DNA of 63,731 bases from Bacteroidia bacterium (lineage in GTDB: Bacteria > Bacteroidota > Bacteroidia > SXHM01), in assembly GCA_022072225.1 (NCBI GenBank), contig JAJVIC010000040.1, positions 1 to 63,731 on the forward strand, given 5' to 3'. This document shows, one piece after another, positions 25,275 through 33,782 of the stretch; position 1 is the first letter of the stretch; each line of letters begins with the position of its first letter. Both the position numbers and the translations under genes were made by a program. The notes under the pieces were generated by a model that saw nothing but the letters and a program-made list of their open reading frames with translations, was not told the DNA's origin and made no database searches.

Positions 25275-25547
25275 CTAGGGCCTGTTCTCAATTGTTTTGT
25301 CGGTTGCGTTGTGGCCAAAAGCGTCGACCGCTAGGCGCGCGACGCTACCAAGGGCCATTCCCTTGGCAAGGAGTGCAACGACGCGGCCGGCGCTTTTGGC
25401 CACAACCCGAAGGGAACGGGTCTTTCCGGGCGCATGGCCGCGTTGCGGCGGCTCGCCGTAGAATAACTACTGTCTTCGCCACCGCGCCTTGCCCTGCACC
25501 CGGAAAGACCCGTTCGCACCGACAAAACAATTGAGAACAGGCCCTAG
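25275..25547. mobile_element. MITE-like non-coding element with nested inverted repeats
   Basis: A 273-base stretch between the cysteate-synthase-like and ComD-like genes is bounded by perfect 30-base inverted termini (25275-25304 and 25518-25547; outer end CTAGGGCCTGTTCTCAATTG). Inside are further perfect inverted pairs: 25308-25323 with 25391-25406 (16 bases), and 25414-25430 with 25499-25515 (17 bases), plus small hairpins. No transposase gene is present. The architecture suits a miniature inverted-repeat element moved by another element. It ends four bases before the ComD start codon. No clear target-site duplication was found. Confidence 0.8.
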
Positions 25548-25551
25548 CGAA

Positions 25552-26049
25552 ATGACTCCGACCGACCGCCTCTACGACATCCTGAAATCGGCAGGCCTCG
25601 ATTTCTTCGTTTCCGTCCCGTGCAAGCTGCTCGGCGAGCTGATCGACCGGCTCGCCGCGGACGCGTCCGTCGTCTACACCCCGGTTGCGCGGGAAGAGGA
25701 AGGCATGGGGCTCGCCTGCGGCGCCCACCTCGCCGGGCGGCGGCCGGCGATCGTCATGCAGAACTCGGGCTTCGGCAACAGCGTGAACGCCGTGCTCTCG
25801 CTGCTCAACTACTACCAGGTGCCGGTGGTGTTCGTCGTCAGCCACCGCGGCAGCCCGGGCGAGCCGATCGAGGCGCAGAAAATGATGGGGAGCGCCATCG
25901 TCGAACTGCTGCGCGTGGCGAACGTCGTCTGCGTCGAGGTGCCTGGGCAGGCGGCGCTGGATCGGGTGAAGCCGGCCATCGAGCAGGCACGGCGCGAGGG
26001 GCGCTCCGTCGCCCTCCTCCTGCCGTTCAGCTACTGGTCCGGCGAATGA
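25552..26049 (+). CDS. Sulfopyruvate/phosphonopyruvate decarboxylase alpha subunit (ComD-like)
   Basis: This 165-residue protein corresponds to the pyrimidine-binding (PYR) half of thiamine-diphosphate decarboxylases: FFVSVPCKLLGELIDRL, then the conserved glutamate in VAREEEGMGLACGAHLAGR and MQNSGFGNSVNAVLSLLNYYQVP. This matches ComD of methanogens or the N-terminal half of phosphonopyruvate decarboxylase. The gene starts four bases after the MITE-like element and shows no strong ribosome site, so expression may be affected by that element. With the partner gene it would form the full enzyme. No PEP mutase gene is visible, which favours sulfopyruvate over phosphonopyruvate. Confidence 0.82.
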   Translation: MTPTDRLYDILKSAGLDFFVSVPCKLLGELIDRLAADASVVYTPVAREEEGMGLACGAHLAGRRPAIVMQNSGFGNSVNAVLSLLNYYQVPVVFVVSHRGSPGEPIEAQKMMGSAIVELLRVANVVCVEVPGQAALDRVKPAIEQARREGRSVALLLPFSYWSGE

Positions 26050-26059
26050 GGAAACCGCA

Positions 26060-26623
26060 ATGAGACGCTACGAGGCCATCCGCGAGATCATGAAGGCGGT
26101 CACCGACCAGCCGCTGGTGTGCAACATCGGCCATCCCAGCCAGGAGCTGTTCCAGCTGGCCGACCGGCCGCAGAACTTCTACATGCTCGGCTCGATGGGG
26201 CTCGCCTCCAGCATTGCGCACGGCCTCGCCCTGTCCCAGCCGCGCAAGGTGATCGTCATCGACGGCGACGCGGCGGTGACCATGAACCTGGGCGGCTTCG
26301 CCACCATCGGCCACACCCGGCCGCGCAATCTGGTGCAGATCGTCATCGACAATTCCGCCAACGGCTCGACCGGCTTCCAGCCCTCCTTCACCGCCGACCG
26401 CCTGCGCATCGATGCCGTCGGGCGGGCGGCCGGCATCGAGCATGTCCGGCTGATCGCCGACGAGCAGGAGATCGCGCCCGCCGTCGCCGCCGCGCTGGCC
26501 AGCGCGGACGGCCCCCACCTCATCGTCATCCGCACGGAAACCGGCATGCCCGAGGGCGTCAAGGTGATTCCGCTCGGCCCCATCGAGATCAAGGAGCGGT
26601 TCATGCGGAGCATCGGCCAATGA
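26060..26623 (+). CDS. Sulfopyruvate/phosphonopyruvate decarboxylase beta subunit (ComE-like)
   Basis: This 187-residue protein is the diphosphate-binding (PP) half of the same enzyme type. The ThDP motif runs from VIDGDAAVTMNLGGF, where GDA replaces the usual GDG, to IVIDNSANGSTG, the family's N-G-S-T-G end. It follows the alpha gene by ten bases and overlaps the aldehyde dehydrogenase by ATGA. Together the two subunits would decarboxylate sulfopyruvate to sulfoacetaldehyde. Split subunits are typical of ComD/ComE; phosphonopyruvate decarboxylases are usually one chain. Confidence 0.83.
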   Translation: MRRYEAIREIMKAVTDQPLVCNIGHPSQELFQLADRPQNFYMLGSMGLASSIAHGLALSQPRKVIVIDGDAAVTMNLGGFATIGHTRPRNLVQIVIDNSANGSTGFQPSFTADRLRIDAVGRAAGIEHVRLIADEQEIAPAVAAALASADGPHLIVIRTETGMPEGVKVIPLGPIEIKERFMRSIGQ

Positions 26624-28017
26624 AATTCTGGGCGCTCGGAGAATGGCAGGGCGGCGATCGCGTCATCGAGGTGCGCAATCCCTACGACGGCGCGCTGATC
26701 GACACGGTGCCGAAAGCCTCCGCCGATCTGGTGCGGCAGGCCATCGGCTACGCCCACGGCTACGATTTCGGCCTCACCGCCTGGGAGCGCTTCGAGATCC
26801 TGCGCAAGGTCCACGACGGCATCGAGCGCCGCACCGACGAGCTGGCGCGGACCATCAGCCTGGAATCCGGCAAGACCTTGCGCGACGCCCACATCGAGAT
26901 CCGCCGCTCGCTGCAGACCTTCCTCTTCTCGGCCGAGGAGGCCAAGCGCATCACCGGCGAGACGGTGGCCGTGGACGCCTCCGCCGGCATGCCCTCCAGC
27001 CTCGGCATCGTCATTCGCGAGCCGCTCGGCGTGGTGGTCGCCATCGGGCCGTTCAACTACCCCCTCAACCTGCTGGCGCACAAGGTCGGCCCGGCCATCG
27101 CCGCCAACAACGCGGTGGTCGTCAAGCCGGCCAGCAGCACGCCGCTGACGGCGCTGAAGATGGCCGAGCTGTTCATCGAGGCCGGCGTGCCGCCGCGCAT
27201 GCTGCAGGTGATCACGGGCGACGCCCGCGAGATCTCCGACGCCCTCGTCACCGACCCGCGCGTGCGCAAGATCACGTTCACCGGCAGCATCCCGGTCGGC
27301 AAGGCGATCTGCGCCAAGGCCGGACTGCAGTCCGTCTGCATGGAGCTGGGCGGCAACGACCCGCTGATCGTGCTGAACGACGCCGATCTCGACAAGTGCA
27401 TTCCCGTCGCGGTGGACGGCGCCTTCGGCAACAACGGCGAGCGCTGCACCTCGATCAAGCGCATCATCATCGAGGCCGGCATCGCCGACCGCTTCCTGGA
27501 GCGCTTCGCCGCCGAAACGGCGAAGCTGAAGGTCGGCGACCAGCTCGATCCGGCCACCGACGTCGGCCCCCTCATCGACGCGGCAGCCGCCGCCGAGATC
27601 GAGGACAAAGTCAGTCGCTCCATCACGGCGGGCGCCCGCCTCGTGCTCGGCAACCGCCGCGAGGGCGCGCTCTACTGGCCGACCATCCTCGACAACGTCA
27701 CGCCCGACATGCCGGTGGTCGCCGACGAGACTTTCGGCCCCGTCGCGCCGTTGATCCGCGTCGCCGACTTCGAGGAGGCCCTGCGCGTCGCCAACGACAC
27801 GCCCTTCGGCCTGCAGTCCGGCATCTTCACCAACGATCTCGCCAAGGCCATGGCGGCCGCCCGCCGTCTCAAGGCGGGCGCTGTGAAGATCAACAAGGGG
27901 CCGGGCTTCCGCGCCGAGCACCTACCCTTCGGCGGCGTCAAGGATTCGGGCATCGGACGCGAGGGCGTGAAGTACGCCGTCGAGTCGATGACCACCCTCA
28001 AGACCATCGTCATCTAA
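26620..28017 (+). CDS. NAD(P)-dependent aldehyde dehydrogenase (phosphonoacetaldehyde/sulfoacetaldehyde dehydrogenase-like)
   Basis: This is a 465-residue aldehyde dehydrogenase. Standard motifs are VAIGPFNYPLNLLAHK with the catalytic Asn, FTGSIPVGKAI in the cofactor site, MELGGNDPLIVL with the general-base Glu, and NNGERCTSIKRI with the nucleophilic Cys. The last motif is the variant I associate with the PhnY/lactaldehyde dehydrogenase group. Sulfoacetaldehyde is the sulfonate analogue of phosphonoacetaldehyde, so after the ComD/ComE step this enzyme would yield sulfoacetate. It is coupled to ComE by ATGA. The acid product could be a glycan substituent or precursor. Confidence 0.82.
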   Translation: MKFWALGEWQGGDRVIEVRNPYDGALIDTVPKASADLVRQAIGYAHGYDFGLTAWERFEILRKVHDGIERRTDELARTISLESGKTLRDAHIEIRRSLQTFLFSAEEAKRITGETVAVDASAGMPSSLGIVIREPLGVVVAIGPFNYPLNLLAHKVGPAIAANNAVVVKPASSTPLTALKMAELFIEAGVPPRMLQVITGDAREISDALVTDPRVRKITFTGSIPVGKAICAKAGLQSVCMELGGNDPLIVLNDADLDKCIPVAVDGAFGNNGERCTSIKRIIIEAGIADRFLERFAAETAKLKVGDQLDPATDVGPLIDAAAAAEIEDKVSRSITAGARLVLGNRREGALYWPTILDNVTPDMPVVADETFGPVAPLIRVADFEEALRVANDTPFGLQSGIFTNDLAKAMAAARRLKAGAVKINKGPGFRAEHLPFGGVKDSGIGREGVKYAVESMTTLKTIVI

Positions 28018-28023
28018 GGCAGC

Positions 28024-29820
28024 ATGGCCGGGCTTTTGCGCGAACTGGCCGACCTCCTGACGCAGAAAGAGCGTCGTAAGGCCGTGTTAATAGGAGGGCT
28101 CGTCCTTGCTGGTGCGCTGGCTGAGACCGTCGGCGTCGGCGCAGTCTTCCCGCTCATGGCTTTACTCATGGAGCCTTCCCTGGCAGAAACCGACACCCGG
28201 CTGGCCATGCTCTTCGGGTTATCCGGCACCTACAGTGTCGAACGCTTTGTACTCCTCGGTGCAGTTCTATTACTGGCTTTCTACACCGCCAAGAACCTGT
28301 TCCTAGCCTGGCTTTACCGGCTTCAAGCGTATTTCTCCACCGGAACCGAGGCACGCATCGGAGGCGATCTGCTCGCTGCCTTTCTGGCCCTGCCCTTTTC
28401 GGAGCGGCTGGCAGAGAATTCGGCCGAGAGATTGCGCATTATCACCGTGGAAACCGGCCGTGCGACCGTGGGTTTTCTTGCCTCGCTGATGCAGCTTGCA
28501 ACGGAAGGTTGCGTCATTTTCTGCCTAGTGTTGCTGCTGCTCATGATCAGCCCGCTTGCCACCGGGATCGCCCTTCTGATCGTTGCCAGCGCCGGCTATT
28601 TCTTCGAATCGTTCATGCGAAGGCGCATGGCTGCTCACCGCGAGGAGCGCATACGTTCCGGCTCGGCCATGTACAAGTCGGCCAGCCAATCCTTAGGGGC
28701 ATTCAAGGAAATCAAGGTGCTCGGCCGCGAAACTCATTTTGTCCGCGGTTTCACCGAATCGAGCCGATCCTATGCCGGCGCGACTGCCGCCTTTTCATGG
28801 GCCGGCCTTCTTCCACGATTACTGGTCGAGACGATTGCTGTGTCCGCACTGCTCGGCGCGGTGATCTTCGGCCTCGCAACCGAACAAGCAATGAGAGAAA
28901 TAGTGCCGACGCTGACCTTGTTCGGTCTGGCGCTGTTTCGAATCATGCCTTCTGCAACTCGAGTGCTCTCGGCGCTAAACAGTCTGCGCTTCAATGCCCC
29001 CTCGGTACGCATTGTTGCAGCTCATCTCAGAAACAGCGAGAGAAGCTCGTCTGCCGCAAACCCCACAACGACCACCGCATCGGCAGGCGGCCGTGAAAGT
29101 CGAATCCGGAAAATCGACCTGAACATGGTCTCGTATCGCTATCCCGGCTCCGAGGACTGGGCGCTGCGTGGCATCACCTTGTCAATCCGCCATGGCGAAC
29201 TCATCGGACTGGTGGGGCGTTCAGGATCCGGCAAGACAACACTAACGGATCTTTTACTCGGGCTGTTGGTACCACAGGAGGGGGTCATCAGCATTGAGGG
29301 CGATGCTTCGGCTTCCGCCAGTACGTGTTGGCGAGGCCTCGCAGGACTAGTATCTCAGCAGTTTTTCCTGCTCGATGACTCGGTGAGGCGAAACGTTGCC
29401 TTTGGCATTCATGACTCCGCGATCGACGACGCTCGCGTTTGGCGCTCTCTTCATGACGCGCGGCTCGAGGGCCGCATCCGCAGTCTGCCAGACGGCCTGG
29501 ATGCACCCGTGGGCGAACATGGTGCGAAGCTATCAGGCGGCGAACGCCAGCGCCTGGCGATTGCCCGAGCGCTCTATGACAACCCGGAAGTACTGGTATT
29601 CGACGAGGCCACATCGGCGCTCGATAGCGTCACCGAGGCGGAAGTGATTGAAGCCGTGCGGGGACTGGCAGGCAATAAGACCATCCTCATGGTCAGTCAC
29701 CGGCCGTCTTCGCTTGCTTATTGCGATCGGGTAATTGTGATGCGTGATGGCGTCGTGGTTACGGTTGGCAGTTATGCGGAACTGTTCGGCAAGGTGCCAG
29801 AGTTGGGCGGAATCACCTAA
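28024..29820 (+). CDS. ABC-type lipid-linked oligosaccharide flippase (PglK-like)
   Basis: This 598-residue half-transporter has an N-terminal six-helix domain with the PglK-like SLGAFKEIKVLGRE coupling segment (around residue 219) and a C-terminal ATPase. Walker A is GRSGSGKTTLTDLL, the signature is LSGGERQRLAIARAL, Walker B runs LVFDEATSALD and the switch is VSHRP. PglK flips undecaprenyl-diphosphate heptasaccharide in Campylobacter, which fits the PglC/D/E/F-like genes here. It follows the aldehyde dehydrogenase by six bases. By eye the base composition drops near this gene, suggesting a junction between acquired segments. Confidence 0.87.
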   Translation: MAGLLRELADLLTQKERRKAVLIGGLVLAGALAETVGVGAVFPLMALLMEPSLAETDTRLAMLFGLSGTYSVERFVLLGAVLLLAFYTAKNLFLAWLYRLQAYFSTGTEARIGGDLLAAFLALPFSERLAENSAERLRIITVETGRATVGFLASLMQLATEGCVIFCLVLLLLMISPLATGIALLIVASAGYFFESFMRRRMAAHREERIRSGSAMYKSASQSLGAFKEIKVLGRETHFVRGFTESSRSYAGATAAFSWAGLLPRLLVETIAVSALLGAVIFGLATEQAMREIVPTLTLFGLALFRIMPSATRVLSALNSLRFNAPSVRIVAAHLRNSERSSSAANPTTTTASAGGRESRIRKIDLNMVSYRYPGSEDWALRGITLSIRHGELIGLVGRSGSGKTTLTDLLLGLLVPQEGVISIEGDASASASTCWRGLAGLVSQQFFLLDDSVRRNVAFGIHDSAIDDARVWRSLHDARLEGRIRSLPDGLDAPVGEHGAKLSGGERQRLAIARALYDNPEVLVFDEATSALDSVTEAEVIEAVRGLAGNKTILMVSHRPSSLAYCDRVIVMRDGVVVTVGSYAELFGKVPELGGIT

Positions 29821-29935
29821 CAAGCTCCCGTCCATTCGGCGGCTCTTCAAGGAGGGTGAACCACTAATATGATGTAAAATCTCGCATTTTTACCGGCTTG
29901 CCATCAATCGTGGCATAGGCGGAAGGCGTCGCGAC

Positions 29936-31165
29936 ATGAATACATCGAATTGCAGAGTTTCCGGGCAGCCCTTAGAAATAGCGGTGGACTTTGGTCTGCA
30001 GCCGCTAGGTAATGGCTTCCTCCAGCCAGAACAATTCCCAGGGGAATTTCGTTATCCAATGGCTGTCGGCTTCTGCGAAACAAGCATGATGCTTCAGCTC
30101 GTAGAACAACCTTCACCGGAACAGATGTTCCATGAGCAGTATGCCTTTTACTCGAGCACATCGCAGCACATGCAATATCATTTTGGCGATTTTGCCCGGC
30201 AAGTAATGGGAATGGGCGTCTTGTCGAAAACTGATCCGTTCGTCGTCGAATTGGGCTGCAACGATGGGATCATGTTGAGGAACTTCGCCAATGCAGGCAT
30301 ACGACATCTTGGCATTGAGCCATCTAGGAACGTCGCGGAAGTAGCCAACAGCCACGGCGTCCGAACCATTTCCGAGTTTTTCTGCCACCAACTGGCCATG
30401 GACATCGTTGCCAAGGATGGCCAGGCTGACGCCTTCCTGGCTGCCAACGTCATGTGCCACATCCCAACCATCGTCGATGTGGCATCGGGTATCAGCAAGT
30501 TGCTCAAACCCACGGGGGTGGCCATATTCGAGGATCCCTACCTAGGGGACGTGGTCGAGAAGACGTCCTACGATCAGATTTACGATGAGCACGTTTTTCT
30601 TTTCTCAGCGCATTCAGTCCAATATCTGTTTCGACAGCAGGGAATGGAACTCATCGATGTGCAGGCTCAGAAGACCCATGGCGGGTCAATGCGGTATGTG
30701 ATCGCACATGCTGGCGCCTATCCGGTCAAGGACTCGGTAAACCGACTACTTGAAAAGGAGAAGGCCATCGGCCTAAATCGCATGGCTACTTTCAGGAAAT
30801 TTTCACAGCAGGTCGAGCAATCGCGCACTGAGCTCATCAAGCTACTGACTGGAATCAAAGCCGAAGGCAAGCGGATCGCCGGTTATGGCGCAACATCGAA
30901 GAGCACCACCATCCTCAATTACTGCGGCATCGGCACAGATCTCATCGACTACATCTCCGACACCACGCCGATCAAGCAAGGCAAGTTCAGTCCCGGCATG
31001 CATATTCCCATCAAGCCATACGATTTTTTCATGGCTTCCCCGCCTGACTACGCCATGCTCTTTGCTTGGAATCACGCCGAGGAAATCATGGCCAAGGAAA
31101 GGGCGTTTATCGAGAACGGTGGTCGCTGGATCGTACATGTGCCAGAGGTGCGGGTGTTGGGATGA
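29936..31165 (+). CDS. Sugar C-methyltransferase (three-domain, TylC3/NovU type)
   Basis: This 409-residue protein has the architecture of nucleotide-sugar C-methyltransferases: an N-terminal zinc-binding-like domain, here with few cysteines (C6 and C51 visible), then the SAM domain with VVELGCNDGIMLRNFANAG. The catalytic region DQIYDEHVFLFSAHSVQYLF follows, and a C-terminal domain with RIAGYGATSKSTTILNY. EQYAFYSSTS is a further family motif. It probably adds a branch methyl to a 4-keto or 3-keto deoxysugar. GGAAGG lies nine bases upstream of the start. It is coupled by ATGA to the aminotransferase. Confidence 0.87.
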   Translation: MNTSNCRVSGQPLEIAVDFGLQPLGNGFLQPEQFPGEFRYPMAVGFCETSMMLQLVEQPSPEQMFHEQYAFYSSTSQHMQYHFGDFARQVMGMGVLSKTDPFVVELGCNDGIMLRNFANAGIRHLGIEPSRNVAEVANSHGVRTISEFFCHQLAMDIVAKDGQADAFLAANVMCHIPTIVDVASGISKLLKPTGVAIFEDPYLGDVVEKTSYDQIYDEHVFLFSAHSVQYLFRQQGMELIDVQAQKTHGGSMRYVIAHAGAYPVKDSVNRLLEKEKAIGLNRMATFRKFSQQVEQSRTELIKLLTGIKAEGKRIAGYGATSKSTTILNYCGIGTDLIDYISDTTPIKQGKFSPGMHIPIKPYDFFMASPPDYAMLFAWNHAEEIMAKERAFIENGGRWIVHVPEVRVLG

Positions 31166-32265
31166 TTTACTGCGCCAATCCGGCGGCACAGTTCCGCAGC
31201 CACCAAGCTGAAATCGAGGCTGCTATCCGGCGCGTTCTGTCGGGCAATCGTTACATTCTCGGCCCCGAAGTCGAGGCGCTCGAGCAAGAGTTCGCTTCCT
31301 ATATCGGCACTGCCAGTGCTATCGGCGTCGCGAACGGCACGGACGCCATTGAGCTTTCTCTGAGGGCGCTCGGCCTGGGTCGTGGCGATGAGGTAATCAC
31401 GGTATCCCACACTGCAGTTGCCACCGTAGCCGCCATCGAGGCGGCTGGCGCAACGCCGGTGCTTGTCGACGTCGTCCCCGGTTACTACACCCTTGATCCC
31501 GACCAACTGGAAGAAGTGTTGACCACTAGGACACGCGCTGTGATCGCAGTGCATCTGTACGGACAACCGGCCGATCTGGATGCCATCGGGGCCTACTGTA
31601 GCAAGCACCGGCTCGCTCTTGTCGAGGACGTATCCCAAGCCCATGGTTCTTGCTGGCGGGGCCAGCGTCTGGGAAGCATTGGCCATATCGGCTGCTTCAG
31701 CTGTTATCCCACCAAAAATCTAGGTGCCGTCGGTGATGGCGGCCTGGTAACCACCAACGACCCGCAATTGGCAACAAGCATAAGGATGCTAAGGGAGTAC
31801 GGCTGGCGTGAGCGCTATATCAGCGAGATCCCAGGTCGTAATTCACGCCTCGATGAACTGCAGGCGGCCATCCTGCGGGTTAAGCTGCGCCACCTTGACA
31901 GCGACAACGCTAAACGCCGTAGCCTGGCTGCGCATTACGACAAACTCCTGCAAGGCCTCCCCCTGAAATTGCCACAAACAAGAGAAGGTGCCGAGCATGT
32001 CTACCACCTCTACGTCGTAACATTGAAGAATCGCGCATCCCTTGTCGCAAACCTCAATCAGCACAACATCTTTCCCGGTATCCACTATCCCGTTCCCGTG
32101 CATCTTCAGGCTGCTTACGCCCAACGAGTGACAACGACATTTAACATGGGGGTAACGGAAGCCCTGGCAAAGGAAGTACTGTCTTTGCCGCTATATCCAG
32201 AGTTCCCGAATGAAGATCTTATTCGCGTCGCCAAGGTCATCGAAGACTTCTCTGCTCAATCATAG
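31162..32265 (+). CDS. DegT/DnrJ/EryC1 sugar aminotransferase (QdtB/FdtB-like)
   Basis: This 367-residue PLP enzyme has GNRYILGPEVEALEQEFA, the VANGTDAIELSL phosphate-site region, LVEDVSQAHGS with the PLP aspartate, and FSCYPTKNLGAVGDGG carrying the Schiff-base lysine. HYPVPVHLQAAY is typical of the 3-amino-sugar branch. With the 3,4-ketoisomerase-like gene at 34741 it would make a dTDP-3-amino-3,6-dideoxyhexose. The start at 31162 overlaps the C-methyltransferase stop. Confidence 0.88.
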   Translation: MIYCANPAAQFRSHQAEIEAAIRRVLSGNRYILGPEVEALEQEFASYIGTASAIGVANGTDAIELSLRALGLGRGDEVITVSHTAVATVAAIEAAGATPVLVDVVPGYYTLDPDQLEEVLTTRTRAVIAVHLYGQPADLDAIGAYCSKHRLALVEDVSQAHGSCWRGQRLGSIGHIGCFSCYPTKNLGAVGDGGLVTTNDPQLATSIRMLREYGWRERYISEIPGRNSRLDELQAAILRVKLRHLDSDNAKRRSLAAHYDKLLQGLPLKLPQTREGAEHVYHLYVVTLKNRASLVANLNQHNIFPGIHYPVPVHLQAAYAQRVTTTFNMGVTEALAKEVLSLPLYPEFPNEDLIRVAKVIEDFSAQS

Positions 32266-32282
32266 GGAAGGAATGCTGAACA

Positions 32283-32828
32283 GTGAAAGCAACAATATGC
32301 CACCTCGATGGGATTCTGATCATAGAGCCTTTGGTTCACAGTGACCATCGAGGCTTTTTTCTTGAATGCTTTGAAAGCACTCGCTATGGTGAAACTGGGA
32401 TTGCGGATCAATTCATCCAAGACAACCACTCGCGCTCATTCAAGGGCGTGCTTAGGGGTTTGCATTTCAGGCGTCGGCAACCTCAGGCCCAATTGCTGAC
32501 AGTCATGCATGGGCGGATCTTCGACGTAGTCGTGGATATCAGGCCGAATTCCCCCACCTTCGGCCAGTGGCTGGGAACGGAACTCGGCGACAATGGCCCA
32601 CGCCAGATTTACATGGCAGCTGGCTTTGCCCACGGTTTCTGCGTCCTATCAGAGGTCGCTGATTTGCACTACAAGGTTTCCAGACCATACGATCCTCATG
32701 ATGAAACCGGGCTTAACTGGAATGACCCTGACCTTTCGATAGCCTGGCCTGTATCCGATCCAATCATTTCCGATCGTGATGCCGCACACCCCCTACTCAA
32801 GGATTGCTCCCTGGTTGCGATGGGTTAA
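32283..32828 (+). CDS. rmlC: dTDP-4-dehydrorhamnose 3,5-epimerase family protein
   Basis: This 181-residue cupin has DHRGFFLECFES, VLRGLHFRR with the catalytic histidine, GRIFDVVVDIRPNSPTFGQW and AAGFAHGFCVLSE. These match RmlC and its homologues, which epimerise C3 and/or C5 of 4-keto-6-deoxy sugars. Translation begins at GTG 32283. No rmlA, rmlB or rmlD with full rhamnose context is next to it, so the product may be another deoxyhexose rather than rhamnose. A one-position epimerase such as those in C-methyl sugar pathways is possible. Confidence 0.88.
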   Translation: MKATICHLDGILIIEPLVHSDHRGFFLECFESTRYGETGIADQFIQDNHSRSFKGVLRGLHFRRRQPQAQLLTVMHGRIFDVVVDIRPNSPTFGQWLGTELGDNGPRQIYMAAGFAHGFCVLSEVADLHYKVSRPYDPHDETGLNWNDPDLSIAWPVSDPIISDRDAAHPLLKDCSLVAMG

Positions 32829-32843
32829 CGGCACTCGCCGAGA

Positions 32844-33782
32844 ATGAAAATGGAATCATCTCAACTCTGGAAGCATCTCTCGCAGGAACTCTTTAACAAT
32901 GTCGGGGACGATTTTCTGAGCAATTTCCGCGAGCCGGGAAAGGCCAACAATCGACTCGCGGCGTGGGATCCATTCGACGGCACGATGCGGTTCTTCAAGT
33001 TTCTGCTCTTCAACCAGTGTAAAGCAAAGCCCGACGAGTTCTTCAATAACTACCAGAAGCTAGGCAACACGCTGATTGGCAATCCCGTCACCATCCGGGT
33101 GGTGCGGCGAGGGACGTCCGTCGATGTCAATCTCGATCATTTTTTCTCGATCGAGGAGTTCTCTTTCTTAGCCGAGAATATCGACCTTACTGGTGTCGGA
33201 TGCGTCATCGAGATCGGTGCTGGGTTTGGACGTACGGCGCATGCATTGCTGAAACTCAGCAACGCCATAGAAACCTACACGATCATCGACCTGCCCAACG
33301 TTCTCAAGCTGAGTTCGCTCTACCTGAAGGCGGTGCTCGACGACCGCGAGTTTGCCAAACTGAAATTCATAGATGCCTTGGGGCTCGCCGACAACAGGGA
33401 ATTGCCTTGTGGTGCGGCAGACCTCGTCATCAATATCGACAGTTACCAGGAAATGAAGCCGGAAGTCATAGACTTCTATATGGACAACGTCGCAAGCCAG
33501 GCGCGTTTCTTCTACTCCAAGAATGCCATCGGCAAATATCGACCTGAAACCATTGGCCTGCCAAACGGCCGGGAAGCAGAGGCAAACGAAATATTCCAGC
33601 TTGGCCGTTCAAGGGAAATCATCGATATCTTCTGCAACTCTGAACTGGAGGCTGCACGCTCGCGTCATATTGATGCTTACCGGCCATCTGCGCTTTTCCG
33701 TGTTATCGCCGAGGCCCCTCTGGACGTATTCCCCTATTACCATAACACGCTTTATGCACGGAACAACGGACGAGCAGAGTGA
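32844..33782 (+). CDS. Putative sugar O-methyltransferase
   Basis: This 312-residue protein has a SAM-binding motif VIEIGAGFGRTAHALL near residue 123, then TYTIIDLPNVLKLSSLYL and LVINIDSYQEM. This arrangement matches a family annotated as putative sugar O-methyltransferases in Leptospira and other O-antigen loci. The stop overlaps the next start as GTGA. The base composition is lower in GC than the 20-28 kb genes. Confidence 0.78.
   Translation: MKMESSQLWKHLSQELFNNVGDDFLSNFREPGKANNRLAAWDPFDGTMRFFKFLLFNQCKAKPDEFFNNYQKLGNTLIGNPVTIRVVRRGTSVDVNLDHFFSIEEFSFLAENIDLTGVGCVIEIGAGFGRTAHALLKLSNAIETYTIIDLPNVLKLSSLYLKAVLDDREFAKLKFIDALGLADNRELPCGAADLVINIDSYQEMKPEVIDFYMDNVASQARFFYSKNAIGKYRPETIGLPNGREAEANEIFQLGRSREIIDIFCNSELEAARSRHIDAYRPSALFRVIAEAPLDVFPYYHNTLYARNNGRAE

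Noticed and set aside
25275-25547. Full insertion sequence
   Set aside because: No transposase frame of useful length exists between the inverted ends, so it is treated as a MITE-like element.
26179-27921. 580-residue minus-strand open frame over ComE and the aldehyde dehydrogenase
   Set aside because: It is a GC-rich shadow of the two enzymes on the plus strand and has no family motifs.
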